Below, one piece after another: positions 16,804 to 25,340 of a DNA stretch of 64,000 nt; the first letter of the stretch is position 1, and each line of letters begins with the position of its first letter. Made by a program: the position numbers and the translations under genes. The stretch lies in NCBI RefSeq assembly GCF_001436255.1, contig NZ_AZEI01000078.1, positions 1 through 64,000 on the forward strand, given 5' to 3'. Origin of the DNA: Lentilactobacillus rapi DSM 19907 = JCM 15042. Its GTDB lineage: Bacteria; Bacillota; Bacilli; Lactobacillales; Lactobacillaceae. Under the pieces are notes generated by a model, which was not told the DNA's origin, did no database searches, and saw nothing but the letters and a program-made list of their open reading frames with translations.

Positions 16804-17634
16804 ATGCGGAAAACCCTCTCAATCATCGGCATTTACCTGCTGAGTTTCATCTATTTTGTCATGATTTTATTTTTGAGCCATTTGACAAATACATATGCTT
16901 TAAGAACCACAATCACACCCCTTGATCTCATTAATAGTTTAACTGGGTTGCTCTTTTTTCCGGTTTCATTAATTTGGTTTCGAGCCCTTATCCGGAATAC
17001 TCGAGACAACCCTGGGGCCACAAGCGAGAGCACTTTGAATCGTGGGGTGGATAGTTCTGCCTATTTTTTAGCGGTTCAGACCAGTAATGCAACAGTGCTT
17101 ATCCCGGGTGGCTATGATTCGATTATATTTAAGGTCCTATTACTTTTCTGTATTGACTTGATATTGTATATCTTTTCTCTGCCGTTATTAATTTTGATGA
17201 TCCTTTCAAAAATATTTAACTGGCACTTATTTGAAACCATCATTTTAGCGGTCGAAAGCCATCGTTACCGCAGTGAGATGAAACCTTCCAAGCTTATTTC
17301 CCCAGTCGATCTGCAGAAACTAACTGCCCTGATCCAGGAATCTCAGTTCAAATTGATTTTTATTGGCAGCCCTCGCGATCGATTGAGTCGCCTCATTGTT
17401 CCTAAATTAAAATACGCGCTGAAATTAAATTCGATGCAGGTTTATTATTTCGATTTTGCTGATGCTGACCCGGATGACTACCAATCCCTTTTTAACCGGC
17501 TTGGTATCACCACCTTGCCCAGTCTGATGATAACAAATGGTGATGGCAGCGTGACTTCTATTGATCTGGATCATCTCGAAAAAGCGATTCAATTTTGGAG
17601 TCAAAAAAGCACCAGTGAAATTCAACCTCGTTAA
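16804..17634 (+). CDS. Membrane protein with C-terminal thioredoxin-like domain lacking CXXC
   Basis: A 276-residue protein that I do not recognise as a named family. Hydrophobic segments lie at about 5-27, 38-58 and 110-145. The last 90 residues are soluble and look like a thioredoxin fold: KLIFIGSPRDRLSRLIVPKL, then VYYFDFADADPDDYQSLFNR, GITTLPSLMI and a final helix. The TLPS element corresponds to the cis-proline loop, but the position of CXXC reads GSPRDR, so redox chemistry is unlikely. The start at 16804 follows GGAGG with seven bases between. TTGACA at 16752-16757 may be its -35 box. Confidence 0.6.
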   Translation: MRKTLSIIGIYLLSFIYFVMILFLSHLTNTYALRTTITPLDLINSLTGLLFFPVSLIWFRALIRNTRDNPGATSESTLNRGVDSSAYFLAVQTSNATVLIPGGYDSIIFKVLLLFCIDLILYIFSLPLLILMILSKIFNWHLFETIILAVESHRYRSEMKPSKLISPVDLQKLTALIQESQFKLIFIGSPRDRLSRLIVPKLKYALKLNSMQVYYFDFADADPDDYQSLFNRLGITTLPSLMITNGDGSVTSIDLDHLEKAIQFWSQKSTSEIQPR

Positions 17635-17702
17635 CAATCAAGCGACTTCTCAATTACCTTGAAATTCCGAATAATGCCACTTTAAAAGTCGTCCGTTACT
17701 AG

Positions 17703-17756
17703 ATAAGGTTCATCATCTGAAATTTTCGAATTTCGGATGATGAACCTTATTTGTTG
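17703..17756. terminator. Bidirectional terminator with a 22-bp stem and TTCG loop
   Basis: ATAAGGTTCATCATC at 17703 pairs with GATGATGAACCTTAT ending at 17750, and GAAATT/AATTTC extend it around a TTCG tetraloop. TTTGTT follows. It sits between converging genes and can serve both. Confidence 0.88.
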
Positions 17757-17778
17757 GACACTAACAATTTTACTATTC

Positions 17779-18321
17779 TTATAAACGAGTGGTTTCTTTA
17801 TTCCAAATCCGCATTCTTTCTGCCACCAAATAAACGGCCACTGCTTTCAACGTATCCGCCGGAATAAATGCCAAATTTGACACGAGTGACCCAATCAATG
17901 AAATCGGGCTGACCAGCCATAACCAGACTGAGCCGATAACATCGACCAATAAGACGCCAGCGAACCAGATAATGCTTAATCGACTCCAACGACGGTTAAT
18001 AAATGGCCTGGAAAGACCATAGCCGATCATGAGTGGCGTTAATAACCACCCGAGCAAGTAGCCGCCGGTTGGTCCGGCAAAAACTGCAGGCCCTGCCTGA
18101 CCACCGCTAAGCACTGGGAAACCAATCAACGCCAGCAAGAGGAACCCGAGAATCGCCAGGGTTCCTTTTTTCGGCCCTAAAATCACGGCTGCTAACATGA
18201 TCCCCAAATTCTGCATCACAATTGGGACCGGAATGAAACCAAGTGGTAACGGTGGGATCATCCCCAAAATAATAATGGTTGCGGTAATCAGTGCCGTTTG
18301 AACAATTTCTCTGATTTTCAT
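17779..18321 (-). CDS. bioY: Biotin ECF transporter S-component BioY
   Basis: A 180-residue membrane protein with about six hydrophobic segments. It carries the BioY landmarks IPVPIVMQNLGIMLAAVILG, GFPVLSGGQAGPAVF and AGPTGGYLLGWLL. BioY captures biotin and uses the shared EcfT-EcfA-EcfA' module, whose genes lie at 55286-57754 in this window. It is 73 bases downstream of birA and preceded by two GTTAAC half-sites. AGGAG lies before the ATG. Biotin is needed for AccB in the adjacent fatty-acid operon, and no biotin synthesis gene is seen here. Confidence 0.95.
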   Translation of the reverse strand: MKIREIVQTALITATIIILGMIPPLPLGFIPVPIVMQNLGIMLAAVILGPKKGTLAILGFLLLALIGFPVLSGGQAGPAVFAGPTGGYLLGWLLTPLMIGYGLSRPFINRRWSRLSIIWFAGVLLVDVIGSVWLWLVSPISLIGSLVSNLAFIPADTLKAVAVYLVAERMRIWNKETTRL

Positions 18322-18340
18322 CTAAACGCTCCTATGAGTT

Positions 18341-18374
18341 GTTAACGGTTAAGTGAAACCCAATCCAAGTTAAC
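18341..18374 (-). promoter_or_regulatory. Candidate BirA operator upstream of bioY
   Basis: GTTAAC occurs at 18341-18346 (as TTGTTAAC on the plus strand) and again at 18369-18374 (as GTTAACCA). A third related block, GGTTAAG, lies between. Firmicute BirA boxes are made of TTGTTAACC/GGTTAACAA halves about 15 bases apart, so the spacing here (22 bases) is longer than usual. Confidence 0.45.
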
Positions 18375-18394
18375 CATAAATGTAATGAATCAAC

Positions 18395-19384
18395 TCAGCC
18401 AGTATAACCATTCTCTGGTAAATAAACTTTCGTCACTTCACCACTAGAAATCGTCAGCTGCCCTGAATCAGTGTTCATCACCAACGCCCCTTCATTATCG
18501 AAATGATCAGCAATGCCTAGATAGACCCGGCTGCCCATTTCGACCCGAATCTTTCGACCTAGGATATCTGACAATCGCGCATATTCCGGCAAAAAATTGC
18601 CGGTTTGGTAAGTTTGATACATGTAAAAGAAATTGTCGATAATCTTGGCCACAATCTTGTTCCGGTCAATTTGGCTGTGGGCAACAATTGCCCCGGCTTT
18701 GTGTTTAATCGGATCGGGAAAGTCATCTGAATCAATGTTGAGACCAATCCCCACGATCACATTTTCATGAGAGCCGTCCTCAAGACTGGCAGTTGTCTCA
18801 GTCAAAATCCCACCACATTTTTTGTCGTGAGCAAGAATATCATTGACCCATTTCACGCGAAAATCGACTTGTGGGAAAAAGGATTGAAGTGAACGTACCA
18901 CACAGACGGCTGTGCCAGTTGTGATTAACCCGGAATGCAACGTTTGGCGAGTTTGAATCGGAATCAGTAAGCTCATATAGATACCGGTCTTAGCTGGCGA
19001 ATAAAATCGCCGGCCCAAGCGCCCACGCCCTTTCGTCTGGGTATCCGTCACGAAAATCTGGGGTTTGTACACTGTTTTTTCAGTGCCGTACTGCTTAGCG
19101 TAATCATTGGTTGATGTCAGCTGAGCAAACACGTGCGTTCTGACCGGGTAAGTTGTCACTCGATAATGATCGATCACTTGAGCATCAAAACATTTTGACT
19201 TCTGATAGCTATATCCCAAGCCCTTCTTCGTCTCAATCAGGTGACCCTTTTGCTTAAGTTTTTGAATGTTATTATAAACGGCCGGCCGACTGATGTTGAA
19301 GCGCCGCGCAAGTTCATTTCCGGAAATATAACGGTTATCCAGTTCCAATAATGCTCGTAAAATCTGTGATTGATGATCCGCCAT
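18395..19384 (-). CDS. birA: Bifunctional biotin operon repressor / biotin-protein ligase BirA
   Basis: A 329-residue protein. Residues 1-65 form a winged HTH (ISGNELARRFNISRPAVYNN). The ligase domain follows with STNDYAK, GRGRLGRRF (the biotinyl-AMP loop), VKWVND and GGILTE, plus the small C-terminal domain. It attaches biotin to AccB, encoded nearby, and should repress bioY when biotin is abundant. Its start at 19384 has GAGG upstream. It follows fabI by 47 bases and may be partly cotranscribed with the fab operon. Confidence 0.95.
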   Translation of the reverse strand: MADHQSQILRALLELDNRYISGNELARRFNISRPAVYNNIQKLKQKGHLIETKKGLGYSYQKSKCFDAQVIDHYRVTTYPVRTHVFAQLTSTNDYAKQYGTEKTVYKPQIFVTDTQTKGRGRLGRRFYSPAKTGIYMSLLIPIQTRQTLHSGLITTGTAVCVVRSLQSFFPQVDFRVKWVNDILAHDKKCGGILTETTASLEDGSHENVIVGIGLNIDSDDFPDPIKHKAGAIVAHSQIDRNKIVAKIIDNFFYMYQTYQTGNFLPEYARLSDILGRKIRVEMGSRVYLGIADHFDNEGALVMNTDSGQLTISSGEVTKVYLPENGYTG

Positions 19385-19431
19385 TTTATTACCTCATTTT
19401 CCTCACCGGCGTTGACAAATGCCCATCCCGA

Positions 19432-20190
19432 TTAAATCAGATGAACGCCCTTATCAACATACACCACATCACCGGTCATGCCAGTTGACAAGTCACTCAT
19501 CAAAAAGGCAGCGACGTTGCCAATTTCATCAGTTGTGACACTCTTTTGATCAACTGTCCGTGATTCGGATTCTTTTAATAACTCGCCATGATGTTTAATC
19601 CCAGTAACTGCCAATGTCTTAACGGCCCCAGCAGAAATTGCGTTCACTCGAATACCAGTCGCACCTAAATCTGATGCCAAGTAACGGACGTTAGCTTCCA
19701 AAGCGGCCTTGGCAACGCCCATCATATTGTAATTAGGGATTGCGCGAGTGGAACCAAAGTAGGTCAGCGTCAAGATGCTGGCTGGGTTATTCAGCACTGG
19801 TTGAGCATATCTGGCGACTGCGATCAGTGAGTAAGCACTGATATTTTGGGCTAAATCATACCCATCTTTCGTGGTATTAACCAGTCCAGAAGTCAATGTA
19901 TCCTTGTCGGCATAAGCAATGGCATGAATGACGCCGTCAATTTTACCATAGAGGTTACCAATTTCAGCGAACGCCTTTTCAATGTTTTCATCTTCTGAAA
20001 CGTCACATTCAAGTAAGTCCAGGTTTTCGGGGACAAAGCGCTCCAGACTCTTCTTGATCCGATCATTTTGATACGTCAGGACAACTTTTGCGCCCTGGTC
20101 CATAATTGCCTGAGTACATCCCCAAGCAATGCTTCGCTTATTCGCAACCCCCATGATTACGATTGTTTTACCATCTAAAAAGCCACTCAT
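19432..20190 (-). CDS. fabI: Enoyl-ACP reductase FabI
   Basis: A 252-residue short-chain reductase that completes each elongation cycle by reducing trans-2-enoyl-ACP. It has the FabI-type N-terminus IVIMGVANKRSIAWG and a catalytic pair in the form Y-x6-K: in YFGSTRAIPNYNMMGVAKAA the Tyr of PNYNMMGVAK and its Lys are both present. The length is normal. It is the last gene of the fab-acc operon, 25 bases after accA. Confidence 0.95.
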   Translation of the reverse strand: MSGFLDGKTIVIMGVANKRSIAWGCTQAIMDQGAKVVLTYQNDRIKKSLERFVPENLDLLECDVSEDENIEKAFAEIGNLYGKIDGVIHAIAYADKDTLTSGLVNTTKDGYDLAQNISAYSLIAVARYAQPVLNNPASILTLTYFGSTRAIPNYNMMGVAKAALEANVRYLASDLGATGIRVNAISAGAVKTLAVTGIKHHGELLKESESRTVDQKSVTTDEIGNVAAFLMSDLSTGMTGDVVYVDKGVHLI

Positions 20191-20215
20191 GATTGGGCCT
20201 CCATTTTATTTTTAA

Positions 20216-20986
20216 TTAATAATTTCTAAACCGTCGTTGTCTCTGTTCAATTAATTCGCTCATTGGCAAATTCTCAAGTTCGGTAAACTGTTGGTCCAAG
20301 AAGTCGCGCAAATCACTTAAATCATCACCAGGTTTATATTCATGAATAATTTGATTAATAATACCATCTTTAAGTAAACTCTCTGGGGTTAATCCAAGTT
20401 CTTCGGCAGCCTGTTGCACCTTTGATGAATCTTTCCACATAATACTTGCATAACCTTCGGGCGAGAGAACGGAATAAATACTGTCCTCAAACATCAACAC
20501 CCGATCACCACATGCCAAGGCGAGAGCTCCCCCGCTCCCACCTTCGCCAACAATGATACTGATATAAGGCACCTTGAGCTGCATCCCCTGAATGATACAT
20601 TGGGCAACTGCTGAACCCTGACCATGATATTCGGATTCCACATCCGGCCAAGCGCCCGGTGTATTAACCAGCGCCAAAATGGGCCGGTGAAATTTTTCGG
20701 CTTGCTTCATTAAGCGCAGTGCTTTGCGATAACCTTGTGGCGTCGGACTGCCAAAATGACGGTCAATATTCTCGTCAGTATCAGCGCCCTTTTGAATACC
20801 CACAACCGTGATTGGCCGGTTATTCAATAAACCAACTCCACCAATCAACGCGTGATCATCCGCCTCTAATCGATCGCCATGAAGCTCAAAGAAGTCAGTT
20901 GTCAAGCCATGAATCAGCTCTGCAGTCGAAATTTTATCTTTTCTACGAGCACCTTGAACTCGTTGATAGGCCGTTTTATTAACCAT
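20216..20986 (-). CDS. accA: Acetyl-CoA carboxylase carboxyltransferase subunit alpha
   Basis: A 256-residue subunit that with AccD transfers CO2 from carboxybiotin to acetyl-CoA. Visible motifs are DFFELHGDR, VVGIQKG, NTPGAWPDVESEYHGQG and GEGGSGGALAL. The second ATG (20986) is chosen because AAGGAG is seven bases from it but only one from the first. It overlaps the end of accD by eight bases, which suggests coupled synthesis of the two subunits. Confidence 0.95.
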   Translation of the reverse strand: MVNKTAYQRVQGARRKDKISTAELIHGLTTDFFELHGDRLEADDHALIGGVGLLNNRPITVVGIQKGADTDENIDRHFGSPTPQGYRKALRLMKQAEKFHRPILALVNTPGAWPDVESEYHGQGSAVAQCIIQGMQLKVPYISIIVGEGGSGGALALACGDRVLMFEDSIYSVLSPEGYASIMWKDSSKVQQAAEELGLTPESLLKDGIINQIIHEYKPGDDLSDLRDFLDQQFTELENLPMSELIEQRQRRFRNY

Positions 20987-21821
20987 ATGCATTCTCCTTT
21001 GTATGTAAGCGGAGGAGTTGGGTCAATGTTTTCTTCATATCGGACCGTTTCACAATCTGATCAATGAAGCCATGTTTCATGACGGTTTCAGCACTTTGAA
21101 AATCTTTGGGGGGTGTTTGCATGATTGTTTGTTCGATTACACGACGACCGGCAAATCCCACTAAAGCATGTGGTTCAGCCAAAATGATGTCACCATCCAT
21201 TGCAAAACTGGCAGTCACCCCACCAGTCGTCGGATCGCAAAGAACCACGATGTACAATAGCCCAGCCGCACTATGTTCCGCAACCGCACTGGAAACCTTT
21301 GCCATTTGCATTAAGGAGTGTAGGCCTTCCTGCATCCGAGCCCCACCTGAAGAAGTGAACATGACCACCGGCAAATCCTTTCGGGTGGCCAATTCAAACA
21401 ACCGGGTAATCTTTTCACCGGTTGCACTCCCCAGACTACCCATGATCCAAAATGGATCCATAATGCCAACAGCAACCTGTTGCTTATTCAGCGACCCAAT
21501 TCCAGTCAGCACACTTTCGTTAAGGCCCGTTACTTTCTTGGCTTTGGCAATCTTAGCTCGATACTTCTCATCAGTGTAACGATCAGGGACGGTGACATTT
21601 TGATCAATTTCAGTGAACTTATCAAATGTGATCTTGACACGCCGTTTGGCCAAAATCCGAAAACCATACCCACATTTTGGACACGTATGGTCACGGCCCA
21701 ACCTCATCGATAAAAACTTAGCATGACAAATTGGGCATTCCCGCAGTACATGGTCGGGAATGGCATCCATTCGTTTGACTAATTCGTCATGACTGGGCAT
21801 TTTAAACCGACTCTGCAACAT
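20979..21821 (-). CDS. accD: Acetyl-CoA carboxylase carboxyltransferase subunit beta
   Basis: A 280-residue subunit with an N-terminal zinc ribbon made of CPICHAKF and CPKCGYGF. The crotonase-like carboxyltransferase core contains SSGGARMQEG, MQMAK and GFAGRRVIEQT. It pairs with AccA, encoded next. Its ATG lies inside the 3' end of accC (20-base overlap), and the ribosome site AAGGAGGGA is part of accC coding sequence. Confidence 0.95.
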   Translation of the reverse strand: MLQSRFKMPSHDELVKRMDAIPDHVLRECPICHAKFLSMRLGRDHTCPKCGYGFRILAKRRVKITFDKFTEIDQNVTVPDRYTDEKYRAKIAKAKKVTGLNESVLTGIGSLNKQQVAVGIMDPFWIMGSLGSATGEKITRLFELATRKDLPVVMFTSSGGARMQEGLHSLMQMAKVSSAVAEHSAAGLLYIVVLCDPTTGGVTASFAMDGDIILAEPHALVGFAGRRVIEQTIMQTPPKDFQSAETVMKHGFIDQIVKRSDMKKTLTQLLRLHTKENAYG

Positions 21822-23181
21822 GGAATCCCTCCTTGTTCGTTAAAACCTGATTTTCGATAAAGCTGGTTGAATACTGGCCCGAATTAAATTCAGTAGTGTT
21901 AATCAAATACTTTAAGAAGGTTTGATTTGTCACCACGCCATTGATCTCGAGTTCCCCTAGAATTCGATTCATCTTGGCAATTACGGTATTCCGATCATTC
22001 AAATGAACAATCACTTTAGCAATCATTGAATCATAAAATGGTGAAATAAAGCTTCCCTGGGCAACCCCGGAATCAATTCGAACCCCGAGTGACCCAGCCG
22101 GAAAGAACAAATGATTAATCCGACCTGGTCGGGGAGCAAAGTTATGACTAGGATCTTCGGCGTTGAGACGACACTCAAGGGCATGTCCCTTTACGGCTGC
22201 ATCCGCTTGGGTAAATGGCAACTCTTGCCCATCAGCAACCATCAGCTGAGCTTTAACCAATTCGATACCGGTCACTTCTTCAGTAATCGTGTGCTCAACT
22301 TGAAGCCTGGTATTCATTTCCATAAAGTAAAAGTGGTGGTCTTCATCCATCAAAAATTCATAAGTCCCTGTATTGGTATAGCCTAACTTTAGAGTCGCAT
22401 TGGCAACAATTTCGCCCAATTTTTTTCGTTCAGTCGGCGAAATCAGGACACAGGGACTTTCTTCGATCACCTTTTGGTGGTTCCGCTGAAGGGAACAATC
22501 CCGTTCTGGCAGATAGACCACGTCGTTAAATTCATCGGCAATGACTTGCATTTCGACGTGTTTGGCATTTCGAATCAATTTTTCAACATAAATATCATCG
22601 TCATTGTACGATACTCGAGCTTCTTGTTGAGTCTGCTCGAAGGCACTGCGAAGGTCTTCTGGCCGATCAACCTCACGAATTCCCTTACCACCGCCACCTG
22701 CAGCTGATTTCAGTAAGACTGGGAAGCCAATTTTTTCGGCAACCGTTTCTGCTTGGTTAGTTGTTTTCACAACTCCCTGGCTACCAGGAATCACCGGCAC
22801 GCCAGCTTTTTCCATGGCTTCTCTGGCATTTGACTTATCACCCATCAGCGAAATCAATTCGTGACTTGGGCCGATGAACTTGATATGACAGGTTTCGCAG
22901 AGTTCCGCAAATTCGGCGTTCTCTGACAAGAATCCATAGCCGGGATGAATTGCTTCACACCCCGTCAGGTTGGCAGCACTAATGATTTGAGCCATATTTA
23001 AATACGACTCGCTCGGCTGCGGACCACCAATACAGATTGCCTCATCAGCTAAGTGAACGAACAAACTGTCTTTATCAGCACTAGAATAGACCGCTACCGC
23101 TGTGATGCCCATATCGTGCAGTGCCCGAATAATTTGGACGGCAATTTCACCACGATTAGCCACTAATACTTTTTTAAACAT
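21802..23181 (-). CDS. accC: Biotin carboxylase subunit of acetyl-CoA carboxylase
   Basis: A 459-residue ATP-grasp enzyme that carboxylates the biotin on AccB using bicarbonate and ATP. It shows FKKVLVANRGEIAVQIIRA, HPGYGFLSENAEFAE, the glycine loop SAAGGGGKGIR, and EMNTRLQVEHTITEEVTG with the Mg-binding Glu and catalytic Arg. The start at 23181 follows GGAGGTGAGCAG, and the longer frame upstream has no better site. It lies between a FabZ-like gene and accD in the operon. Confidence 0.96.
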   Translation of the reverse strand: MFKKVLVANRGEIAVQIIRALHDMGITAVAVYSSADKDSLFVHLADEAICIGGPQPSESYLNMAQIISAANLTGCEAIHPGYGFLSENAEFAELCETCHIKFIGPSHELISLMGDKSNAREAMEKAGVPVIPGSQGVVKTTNQAETVAEKIGFPVLLKSAAGGGGKGIREVDRPEDLRSAFEQTQQEARVSYNDDDIYVEKLIRNAKHVEMQVIADEFNDVVYLPERDCSLQRNHQKVIEESPCVLISPTERKKLGEIVANATLKLGYTNTGTYEFLMDEDHHFYFMEMNTRLQVEHTITEEVTGIELVKAQLMVADGQELPFTQADAAVKGHALECRLNAEDPSHNFAPRPGRINHLFFPAGSLGVRIDSGVAQGSFISPFYDSMIAKVIVHLNDRNTVIAKMNRILGELEINGVVTNQTFLKYLINTTEFNSGQYSTSFIENQVLTNKEGFHVAESV

Positions 23182-23194
23182 CTGCTCACCTCCG

Positions 23195-23611
23195 TCATTC
23201 AACTGCAAAAATTAAATCAGCTTCACAAATTGACTCGCCATCACGATGAATCGTCCCGTGACCCAAGCCAATATTCCGTTTCAATTTTTTCATAACAACT
23301 TCAAATTCCAACTTGTCGCCGGGGTGAAAGTCATCTTGAAAAGTAGCATTTTTGATTCCACCGAATAAGACATTCTTCCCTTTATTTTCAGGAATCGACA
23401 AAATCGCCGCAACCCCAGTTTGGGCCATTGCTTCGATCATAATTGGACGTGGCACTGCTAATCGACTACTCGTTTGGTTGGCAAAGAACCACTCATTAAT
23501 CGAAATCAGCTTAATGGCTGATGCTGAAACTCCTGGTTGAACATCAATAAACTTATCAATCATTTCAAAGGGATAACGCTGTGGAATGACATCATTTACT
23601 GCTGGCTTCAT
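23195..23611 (-). CDS. FabZ-like hotdog protein lacking the catalytic histidine
   Basis: A 138-residue single hotdog domain placed between accB and accC, where lactobacilli usually have a FabZ-type gene. It keeps RYPFEMIDKF, the late PGDKLEFEVV strand and the helix IEAMAQTG, whose Glu matches the FabZ catalytic acid. However, the segment that reads FFQGHFPG in the other FabZ of this window (28777-29223) reads FFANQTSS, so the catalytic His is Gln. It may be an inactive partner that pairs with the active FabZ, or an enzyme with altered chemistry. Conservation of its place in the operon argues against decay. Confidence 0.8.
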   Translation of the reverse strand: MKPAVNDVIPQRYPFEMIDKFIDVQPGVSASAIKLISINEWFFANQTSSRLAVPRPIMIEAMAQTGVAAILSIPENKGKNVLFGGIKNATFQDDFHPGDKLEFEVVMKKLKRNIGLGHGTIHRDGESICEADLIFAVE

Positions 23612-23615
23612 TTAA

Positions 23616-24086
23616 TTACCCCTTCGTAACTTGAAAAATCGGCTGGTCGTACTCGACCATGCTGCCATCTTCAACTAAAATATTAGAAATTGTTCCAGTG
23701 ACGTCGCTCTTGACTTCGTTGATCATCTTCATGGCTTCAATCACACAAACAACCTCACCTTTTTCAACGTGGTCACCCTGCTTTTTATAAACCGGTTTAT
23801 CCGGACTTGGCGCAAAGTAAACGACGCCGACCAACGGTGCCTTAATTTCGGCAACATTGTCTTTAACTGGCTGTTGCGGTTCACCAGCAGGCTGAGAACT
23901 GGCATCGGTAGATTTTGGTGCTTCACTGACCGGCGTTTTAGCACCAGCCGGCTGCTGGACAACAACTTGGTCATTCTGCTCACGTTTACTCAACTTTAAT
24001 TTGAAGTCATCCTGAGTCAATTCGAAGTCCTTCAGTGAGGATTGATCAAATTTCTCAAGCAAGCGTTCAATTTCTTTCTCGTTCAT
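23616..24086 (-). CDS. accB: Biotin carboxyl carrier protein of acetyl-CoA carboxylase
   Basis: A 156-residue carrier. It has an N-terminal helical region, a Pro/Ala/Gln-rich flexible linker at about 45-75 and a C-terminal biotinyl domain. The biotinylation motif EAMKMINEV places the modified Lys at residue 120. It is the target of the BirA ligase encoded 4 kb away. Four bases separate it from fabF and five from the FabZ-like gene. Confidence 0.95.
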   Translation of the reverse strand: MNEKEIERLLEKFDQSSLKDFELTQDDFKLKLSKREQNDQVVVQQPAGAKTPVSEAPKSTDASSQPAGEPQQPVKDNVAEIKAPLVGVVYFAPSPDKPVYKKQGDHVEKGEVVCVIEAMKMINEVKSDVTGTISNILVEDGSMVEYDQPIFQVTKG

Positions 24087-24089
24087 TGT

Positions 24090-25319
24090 TTAATCACATC
24101 CCTTAAATGCAATTACCGCGTTATGGCCTCCAAAACCAAATGAGTTACTAATTGCGTAGTTAACGGGGACTTTTTTATTGTCATCGTTAACCAACTCAAT
24201 ATCACAGTCTTCGTCCTGGTTAACCACCCCAACGTTCACGGGCATCTGGTTATGCTGGATTGCGCCAATCGTTGCAACGGCTTCAATTGCGCCGGCAGCT
24301 CCCAGTGCATGGCCAGTCATCCCTTTAGTGCTGCTGACTTTAACGTGGTCGTTCTTGGCAAAGACTTGTTTGATAGCTTTAGATTCGGCGCTGTCGTTAG
24401 CATGAGTGCTGGTTCCATGAGCATTGATGTAATCGACTTCGGTTTCATCGATGCCAGCTTCGTCAACAGCTTGTTGCATGGCCCGAATGGCACCCTTGCC
24501 TTCTGGATCAGGGGCAGTCATATGATAGGCGTCGCTGGTGGTTCCATAACCAACAATTTCAGCTAAAATATTGGCATGACGGGCTTTGGCGTGATCGTAA
24601 TCTTCAAGGATCACAGTTCCTGAACCTTCACCAAGCACAAATCCATTCCGATCTTTGTCAAATGGAATTGAAGCTTTCTTTGGATCGGTTGCTTTGGACA
24701 ATGCCGTTAAGGCCGCGAATCCAGAAATTCCAATTTCATTCACTGACGCTTCGGTTCCACCCGCAATAATGGCTTTCGCCTTGCCTTGCTTGATATACTC
24801 AAAGGCATTTCCAATCGCGTTCGTTCCTGATGAACAGGCGGTAACAATTCCCTGGCTGGTGTTCAGCGCATTAAAGGCAATCGAAATGTTACCAGCCGCC
24901 ATATTAATAATTGAGTCCGGAACAAACAATGGGGATACCCGCTTTGGGCTCTTATCATGCATCTTGATGACCTGTTCTTGAATAGTGGTCAAGCCACCAA
25001 TTCCAGAACCATAAATCACGCCAAGATCTTCGGGATCAATGTTGTCTTCGGTGAGACCAGCCATTTCCATTGCTTCTTTGGCACTATACAGTGCATAGGT
25101 ACAGAACAAATCATTCCGTTTAGCAAATTTCTTGTCAACTCGTTTTAACGGGTCAAAGTCTTTCACCTCACCAGCAACGGTAATGCCAGTTGGCTCTGCG
25201 TCAAATTTGGTAATTGGATTAATGCCCACTTTAGAAGCAAATAAATTCTTCAAAAAACTATCAACATCATTTCCAATTGGGGAAACAATTCCCATTCCGG
25301 TAATCACTACTCTGCTCAT
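24090..25319 (-). CDS. fabF: 3-oxoacyl-ACP synthase II
   Basis: A 409-residue elongating condensing enzyme. The Cys-His-His triad is present: TACSSGTNAIG (Cys162), NAHGTSTHAND and KGMTGHALGAAG. The C-terminal GFGGHN is also typical. Full length for FabF. It is the only elongating ketosynthase in this operon, so it probably handles both saturated and unsaturated chains. Confidence 0.96.
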   Translation of the reverse strand: MSRVVITGMGIVSPIGNDVDSFLKNLFASKVGINPITKFDAEPTGITVAGEVKDFDPLKRVDKKFAKRNDLFCTYALYSAKEAMEMAGLTEDNIDPEDLGVIYGSGIGGLTTIQEQVIKMHDKSPKRVSPLFVPDSIINMAAGNISIAFNALNTSQGIVTACSSGTNAIGNAFEYIKQGKAKAIIAGGTEASVNEIGISGFAALTALSKATDPKKASIPFDKDRNGFVLGEGSGTVILEDYDHAKARHANILAEIVGYGTTSDAYHMTAPDPEGKGAIRAMQQAVDEAGIDETEVDYINAHGTSTHANDSAESKAIKQVFAKNDHVKVSSTKGMTGHALGAAGAIEAVATIGAIQHNQMPVNVGVVNQDEDCDIELVNDDNKKVPVNYAISNSFGFGGHNAVIAFKGCD

Positions 25320-25340
25320 TAATTTACTCCTTCAACAATT

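Noticed and set aside
23195-23611. Calling this gene an ordinary fabZ.
   Set aside because: The catalytic His position is Gln when aligned with the intact FabZ in the same operon, so the plain name would mislead.
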